From assembly GCA_002336485.1 (NCBI GenBank), contig DDCZ01000081.1, positions 1 through 11,244 of the forward strand: a stretch of DNA of 11,244 nucleotides. The letters run 5' to 3'. The notes beneath the pieces were generated by a model. The model saw only the letters and a list, made by a program, of their open reading frames with translations, was not told where the DNA came from and did no database searches. A program made the position numbers and the translations under genes. This document shows, one piece after another, positions 7,974-11,244 of the stretch. Numbering within the stretch: position 1 is the first letter of the stretch; the number at the start of each line of letters is the position of its first letter. The DNA comes from Flavobacteriales bacterium UBA1993 (lineage in GTDB: Bacteria > Bacteroidota > Bacteroidia > Flavobacteriales_G > Salibacteraceae).

Positions 7974-8002
7974 TTTGCATACTATTTGCATACTAAGTAT
8001 GC
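7974..8002. repeat. Tandem 11-bp repeat and overlapping palindrome
   Basis: TTTGCATACTA occurs twice back to back without mismatch (7974-7984 and 7985-7995). The second copy runs into a perfect palindrome GCATACT-A-AGTATGC (7988-8002). A repeat unit of about one helical turn next to a tRNA is what arm-type or core-type sites of a tyrosine recombinase or excisionase would look like. The repeat and palindrome are seen directly; the recombinase role is inferred. Confidence 0.6.
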
Positions 8003-8121
8003 TTAAAACATAGATTCTTGCACATACGGGAATAAAGAGTGAGTCGAAATACATCTATATGTTTAGTTGCGTTTTTGGCTCCATGGCTTACTGATTATAT
8101 CTTAAGAGCTACCTTCGAAAG

Positions 8122-8265
8122 GTGAGCAAGGGAGATACCAAAACCATTACTGTGGAGATTGATACACTAGGATCATATAATCTTTTTGCCAATAAGTTTG
8201 TTATCGGCACACCTTCAGTGAACAAGGGATATACCAAGACCAATACTGAGGAGATTGAGGCTTTA
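8122..8265 (+). repeat. Imperfect 48-bp direct duplication, 96 bp apart
   Basis: Positions 8122-8169 and 8218-8265 match at 38 of 48 bases, and best over the first 39 bases (34 of 39). Both copies start GTGA(G/A)CAAGGGA and lie in the same reading frame. Most differences change the amino acid (only AAA/AAG and CTA/TTA are silent), so the copies do not look conserved as protein. They may be a 5'-end duplication left by recombination, or a diverged protein repeat. Confidence 0.7.
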
Positions 8266-9105
8266 CATCGGTGGTTAAAGTTCAAGGAGGAAGACCAAGG
8301 CATGGATAATTATCGTCCAGCGAACACACAAAGCATTCAGTTTCTTAAGATCATTGATGTACCCCTATTCAATGACGTGGTAAAAGACCTTCACAGAGCG
8401 TACAAGAGGAAGTTCATTCACTCCACGAATAGCGACTTTGTCCAGAATGTTTTTGAGTATACAATTTCTAGTTTGAAAAGGCTGTTGAAGTGCGAGGAAG
8501 AAGGTGACCTGATATGGATGGACGGACCACCTGGAGAAAAGGTGTACACATACTATAGATACTCAAGTGGTATAAACCAGCAAGGCATAGAACTGGCAAT
8601 CAAACGAGATGATGACATTGATAACTACATTCAACATTATCGTCACGTGTTATCAACTCTAGATGGCTTAGATCCGCTAATAAACACCGCTAAAATTCAG
8701 GATATAGCCGATCCAGTTATTGAGGATATTTCGGATGATATTGCGGAAAGGGTGATGAAGCACTTTGACTTTTTTCAAAAAAAATGTCCGAGACGTCATC
8801 GCATCATTCTAAGTGAAACGGACTTTGATAAACTTATTGGGTGGACAATATCATTTTATAGAAACGAATTTGAAGTTCCTGAGATTAATGAGCCAATTCA
8901 AAAGGTTGACACCAATAGGACTTACGTGCGACTTGCATTTAAATATCTATTCAAAGTGTTTTATCCTTCTCACACAATCTATCCAGATTCGTTATTCACT
9001 TTTTATACAAAAGCGTTCCATGAGTATAGAGATGAAAAGAAGACTGACTTCATTAAAGTTGCGAAGAAACAAAAGGTAAGAGAGTTAATGAAATTAGAAA
9101 GATAA
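8122..9105 (+). CDS. Hypothetical protein of accessory element
   Basis: Not recognised. As written it is 327 aa from a GTG at 8122, but the start is doubtful. The first 48 codons contain a diverged duplication (SKGDTKTITVEIDTL / NKGYTKTNTEEIEAL). The first ATG in frame is at 8302, preceded by AAGGAGG at 8284-8290, 11 nt upstream. Starting there gives 267 aa (MDNYRPANTQSIQF...). The protein is soluble, charged and apparently helical, with no signal peptide or membrane segment. The C-terminal third (about 230-327) has a block WTISFYRNEFEVPEI followed by YVRLAFKYLFKVFYP, and a basic tail. It vaguely recalls small regulators found beside integrases in Bacteroidota elements (RteC-like proteins were considered), but I cannot show homology. 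It is followed by an 89-bp spacer and then the helix-turn-helix gene. Confidence 0.75.
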   Translation: MSKGDTKTITVEIDTLGSYNLFANKFVIGTPSVNKGYTKTNTEEIEALHRWLKFKEEDQGMDNYRPANTQSIQFLKIIDVPLFNDVVKDLHRAYKRKFIHSTNSDFVQNVFEYTISSLKRLLKCEEEGDLIWMDGPPGEKVYTYYRYSSGINQQGIELAIKRDDDIDNYIQHYRHVLSTLDGLDPLINTAKIQDIADPVIEDISDDIAERVMKHFDFFQKKCPRRHRIILSETDFDKLIGWTISFYRNEFEVPEINEPIQKVDTNRTYVRLAFKYLFKVFYPSHTIYPDSLFTFYTKAFHEYRDEKKTDFIKVAKKQKVRELMKLER

Positions 9106-9194
9106 TTTACCCTCCTGCAAACACGCATTTACAGCGCACGTTATGCGCATTTCAGCATCATTCTTTCGTATCCTAATATTTAAAACATTAAGAA
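9106..9194 (+). promoter_or_regulatory. Repeat-bearing spacer, candidate operator
   Basis: CGCATTT occurs at 9124-9130 and 9146-9152, 22 bp apart (two helical turns), each followed by a CAGC (with one extra A in the first). Between and overlapping them is the inverted repeat GCGCA-CGTTA-TGCGC (9134-9148). This arrangement upstream of the helix-turn-helix gene fits an operator or small iteron set. No clear Bacteroidota -7 element was found. Confidence 0.4.
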
Positions 9195-9566
9195 ATGAAG
9201 GACACAAAATTGACGTTCGATGAGCTGCCTAGCGCTGTATCTCATATCACAAAAGAACTTGGGGAACTAAAGCAGCTGATACTCCAAAAGCACACTCAGA
9301 CCTCAAGCCCTCAGCAAGACAGACTATTGAACACGAATGATGCTGCTATTTTTTTAAACCTTGCTGTATCCACCATTTATAACCTCTCCAGCAAAGGAGA
9401 GTTGCCAGTGATGAAAAGAGGTAAGAAGCTATACTTCTCAACTACGGATCTTACCGACTACATCAGGCAGGGACTTAGAAGGTCTAACGACCAGATAGAG
9501 ACGGATGCAATCGAGCATCTGAGTCAAATTAAGCTCAGGAGTACACACACTTCCAGCAAGTATTAA
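9195..9566 (+). CDS. Excisionase-like helix-turn-helix DNA-binding protein
   Basis: A 123-aa protein of the HTH_17 (MerR/excisionase-like) type. The helix-turn-helix spans about 44-92: LLNTNDAAIFLNLAVSTIYN (44-63) holds the HTH core, and the wing reads GELPVMKRGKKLYFSTTDL (68-86). An N-terminal amphipathic helix (about 10-32) could dimerise. Proteins of this type are very common in Bacteroidota integrative elements, where they act as excisionases or as regulators of replication and mobilisation genes. The start is ATG at 9195. It lies only 16 bp upstream of the polymerase-like gene, so the two are probably co-transcribed. Which DNA it binds is not shown; the repeats at 7974-8002 and 9124-9152 are candidates. 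Confidence 0.88.
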   Translation: MKDTKLTFDELPSAVSHITKELGELKQLILQKHTQTSSPQQDRLLNTNDAAIFLNLAVSTIYNLSSKGELPVMKRGKKLYFSTTDLTDYIRQGLRRSNDQIETDAIEHLSQIKLRSTHTSSKY

Positions 9567-9582
9567 TATTTAATATTTTACA

Positions 9583-11034
9583 ATGGAACTCGTTTACTCC
9601 ACTGATAACGGGGGTTCTGAAAAGACTACCCGTCCACTAATGGTATATATATATGATAATAGTATATCCTACAATACAGATAATACATCTAGTAGTTACA
9701 GTAGTATTAATGTCGTAGACATAACATGTAACCCTGATTTAGTAATTAATTGGATTACTAATAATGGAAAGGCAAAAGGGTTTCTCCCAAAGAGTCAAAG
9801 AAGATTAAAAGAGATAGAGACATGCTTCAAAGAAGAATATCAACTAGAGTGTTTAAGCTACTTGTGTATGATAATCGTCTCTGACAAAGGGTTCAGGACA
9901 AATAAGTCAGTGTCTTCATATACTTTAAAAACCTTACTGGGTAACCAGTACATAGACATGTTAGGGGTGGGTATTAGATCAGGACTAATTAAGGTTGATT
10001 CTACTGAATCTATTTATAACGGTAAGACCTCAAAGATGCATTGGAATATATCTGTTCAGGGTCAAAGAGGAAGTTTCTCTTACAAGGAACTGAGAAATGA
10101 GATCACCATAAATAGAGTTAAAAAGTACAAGCTCAGAGGTATTAACCGCGAGTATCACCCAGTATTAGTAAAGACATTTTACAGCTTAACCAGGTCCTAT
10201 TTTGATCACCCTAACTACAAGGAATTAAATACAGGTTTAAGGGGGGGATTCTTCACACCAAGAATAGACATCTTTGGTCGCAGGTGCCATACGATATTGA
10301 CTAGAGTAAAGAGAGGCTTAAGAGGTGTGGTTAAGTGCATAGATAGACCTGATGAAATGACTGCTGAAGTAGACCTAAAAAGCAGTCATGCATACTTTCT
10401 TTTTCAAGTGGTTAAAACCCCAGAGTTAATGGAACATGCTATAAAGGATAAACCTGCCTTAGAGAACCTTAAAACAGCCCTAAGACAGGGGTATAATCCA
10501 TGGATGGAGTCAGAGATCTCAAATACCTTAAACAAGGGATTGTTTATTGAGGATTTCTTTATCCCGATGCTAAACGAGTGCTTCAAAGGGTGGAGTGACT
10601 ATGTAAGGAACTTACTGCTAGAAGCAGGGGAAATTAAAGTTACGGATAGACCATCAACTAGATCACTTGGAAAGTATGGATTTATGTATGTGGTAAATGG
10701 GGGTGCTTCTAAAATTACAAGAAGTATTAACAGGAACTATAAATACCATCAGTTCATTAGGGTCATAAAGGCTATACAGTCTGTTGATCTATCATCCACA
10801 AGGGATGTTAAAGAGGTGAAGGATTACGCCCCATACAAGAACACATCGATGATACTCCAGAGGATTGAGTCTCGGTTCATGCAAGAGGTCTACCTGCGTT
10901 CATTGGTTGACTATGGATTCCTGGTCCATGACTCTGTGGTGACCTTACAAAGTGAAACCTGGAAGGTCTCAAGGGCTATTAAAGAGGTGGCTGCGTTTAT
11001 GGGTTTGCCATCCCCTGTGTGTAAGGTGAAGTAA
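9583..11034 (+). CDS. Family A DNA polymerase / single-subunit polymerase-like protein
   Basis: A 483-aa protein that I read as a compact right-hand polymerase. Motif A is TAEVDLKSSHAYFLF, with the catalytic Asp at 264. Motif B is RSLGKYGFMYVVNGG, with R360, K364, M368, N372 and G373. This follows the RxxxKxxxMxxxYG pattern of T7 RNA polymerase (RxxxKxxxFxxxYG in Pol I), with Asn in place of the Tyr. Motif C is FLVHDSVVTL, with H449-D450-S451, as in the LIHDSFGTI of T7 RNA polymerase. Both metal-binding aspartates are thus present. Upstream, about 108-160 (SSYTLKTLLG ... GLIKVDS) looks like a winged-helix DNA-binding domain, preceded by a Ser/Asn/Tyr-rich low-complexity N-terminus (about 21-42). 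There is no exonuclease domain. The B-to-C spacing (86 residues) is shorter than in Pol I or T7 RNA polymerase. It is probably the replicase of the element; whether it makes DNA or RNA is unknown. AT-rich, with many AGA/AGG codons. Confidence 0.7.
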   Translation: MELVYSTDNGGSEKTTRPLMVYIYDNSISYNTDNTSSSYSSINVVDITCNPDLVINWITNNGKAKGFLPKSQRRLKEIETCFKEEYQLECLSYLCMIIVSDKGFRTNKSVSSYTLKTLLGNQYIDMLGVGIRSGLIKVDSTESIYNGKTSKMHWNISVQGQRGSFSYKELRNEITINRVKKYKLRGINREYHPVLVKTFYSLTRSYFDHPNYKELNTGLRGGFFTPRIDIFGRRCHTILTRVKRGLRGVVKCIDRPDEMTAEVDLKSSHAYFLFQVVKTPELMEHAIKDKPALENLKTALRQGYNPWMESEISNTLNKGLFIEDFFIPMLNECFKGWSDYVRNLLLEAGEIKVTDRPSTRSLGKYGFMYVVNGGASKITRSINRNYKYHQFIRVIKAIQSVDLSSTRDVKEVKDYAPYKNTSMILQRIESRFMQEVYLRSLVDYGFLVHDSVVTLQSETWKVSRAIKEVAAFMGLPSPVCKVK

Positions 11035-11122
11035 TATATTCCAGAGCAAAGTCAAACATTTAATAAACACTCCCATATTCCTTGAAATAGAAAACTGAAT
11101 TATCATGCATCGACATGCTTAA

Positions 11123-11207
11123 GATGATACTATGATTTAATATTTTCTTTCAGAAAGTAAAACTGTTTATAAACCAGTTACTCCCTATACCAATGCATAG
11201 TATCGTC
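11123..11207 (+). other. Candidate structured element (multi-branch RNA or origin)
   Basis: GATGATACTATG (11123-11134) pairs with CATAGTATCGTC (11196-11207) over 12 positions, 11 Watson-Crick and one T-G wobble. The loop holds two further hairpins: TTTTCTTT-CAG-AAAG-T-AAAA (11143-11162) and ACTGTTTATAAACCAGT (11162-11178), centred on the palindrome GTTTATAAAC. Together they form a closed three-way-junction-like shape with no ORF inside. Such a shape could be a small RNA, a 3' UTR element of the polymerase mRNA, or a replication origin. The pairing is seen directly; any function is inferred. Confidence 0.4.
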
Positions 11208-11225
11208 AAATAGGTTTCAAGTTTT

Positions 11226-11242
11226 ATTGATTTTCAATCAAT
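11226..11242. repeat. Small hairpin at right window edge
   Basis: ATTGATT-TTC-AATCAAT is a perfect 7-bp stem with a 3-nt loop, ending 2 bp before the window edge. It is AT-only apart from one G and two C, so it is weak. It could be a terminator or part of the preceding repeat-rich non-coding region (11035-11244), but the following bases are not visible. Confidence 0.3.
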
Positions 11243-11244
11243 TA

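Larger units (their letters stand above)
7916..11244. mobile_element. Candidate tRNA-associated integrated element (partial)
   Basis: From just after tRNA-Ser the sequence is visibly richer in A+T and uses AGA/AGG and ATA codons more than the upstream genes. It carries only accessory-type genes: an unknown protein, an excisionase-like helix-turn-helix protein and a polymerase-like replication protein. A tandem repeat and palindrome sit right after the terminator, as at recombinase attachment sites. Integration at the tRNA 3' end is inferred. No integrase and no second copy of the tRNA 3' sequence are inside the window, so the right boundary, if real, is outside. Confidence 0.55.

Noticed and set aside
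7608..8054. Minus-strand 148-codon ORF across tRNA-Ser containing AEREGFEPS
   Set aside because: This is the well-known spurious translation of the antisense of a serine tRNA; it also overlaps the TPR gene and the terminator.
8058..8065. TATGTTTA as a Bacteroidota -7 promoter element for the unknown gene
   Set aside because: It matches 7 of 8 positions, but the nearest upstream TTG (8018-8020) is 37 bp away, outside the usual 17-23 bp.
8813..9079. Plus-strand ORF of 88 codons inside the unknown gene
   Set aside because: It is an out-of-frame shadow with a basic, low-complexity translation and no spacer or start signal of its own.
8122..9105. Assignment of the unknown protein to RteC
   Set aside because: Gene context and a helical, basic C-terminus fit loosely, but the residues I know from RteC proteins are not clearly present.
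7890..11244. Search for a second copy of the tRNA 3' end as an att repeat
   Set aside because: No duplicate of the T-arm/acceptor sequence is visible in the window, so an att pair cannot be claimed.
11035..11244. Small ORFs in the tail region
   Set aside because: Only very short reading frames (under about 20 codons) occur on either strand; the region is treated as non-coding.
1..11244. CRISPR array or insertion sequence
   Set aside because: No regularly spaced repeats with spacers, no transposase, and no terminal inverted repeats with target duplication were seen.

Overview
The window looks like a chromosomal segment of a Bacteroidota bacterium, probably a flavobacterium-like marine or freshwater lineage. 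The evidence is the gene families present: a DUF5916-type secreted protein start, a Cys-less MGMT-like protein with PAHR, a GT9 transferase, a secreted carboxypeptidase-regulatory-like protein, an OmpL/BBP2-type porin and a TMTC-like membrane protein with TPRs. Most starts also lack an obvious Shine-Dalgarno, as is usual in this phylum. No species can be named from the sequence alone.

Left part (1-2586): the 5' end of a secreted DUF5916/CBM9-like protein runs off the left edge on the minus strand. A small alkyltransferase-like DNA-damage protein runs divergently from it. Its stop codon directly abuts the stop of a minus-strand pair, in which a GT9 glycosyltransferase (upstream) overlaps a secreted protein with a carboxypeptidase-regulatory-like domain.

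Middle part (2686-7782): a tightly packed plus-strand cluster runs tatD-type metallohydrolase, porin-like outer-membrane barrel, type I asparaginase, then a multi-pass membrane protein with C-terminal TPRs. Two junctions overlap and the third gap is 6 bp, so these are probably one operon. The cluster is followed by a complete tRNA-Ser(GGA) and a strong intrinsic terminator.

Right part (about 7916-11244): immediately 3' of the tRNA the character changes. The DNA is visibly more AT-rich, arginine codons shift to AGA/AGG, and the products are accessory-type. First come a perfect 11-bp tandem repeat and a palindrome, as expected near a tyrosine-recombinase attachment site. Then come an unrecognised 327-codon gene with a duplicated 5' end, an excisionase-like helix-turn-helix protein, and a 483-aa protein. 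Reading its motifs, I interpret the last as a compact, exonuclease-less member of the family A DNA polymerase / T7-type RNA polymerase superfamily. It is followed by a non-coding stretch that can fold into a closed multi-branch structure. No integrase is in the window, so if this is an integrative element, its integrase and second boundary lie beyond the right edge. This polymerase-like gene with its neighbours is the most interesting part of the window.
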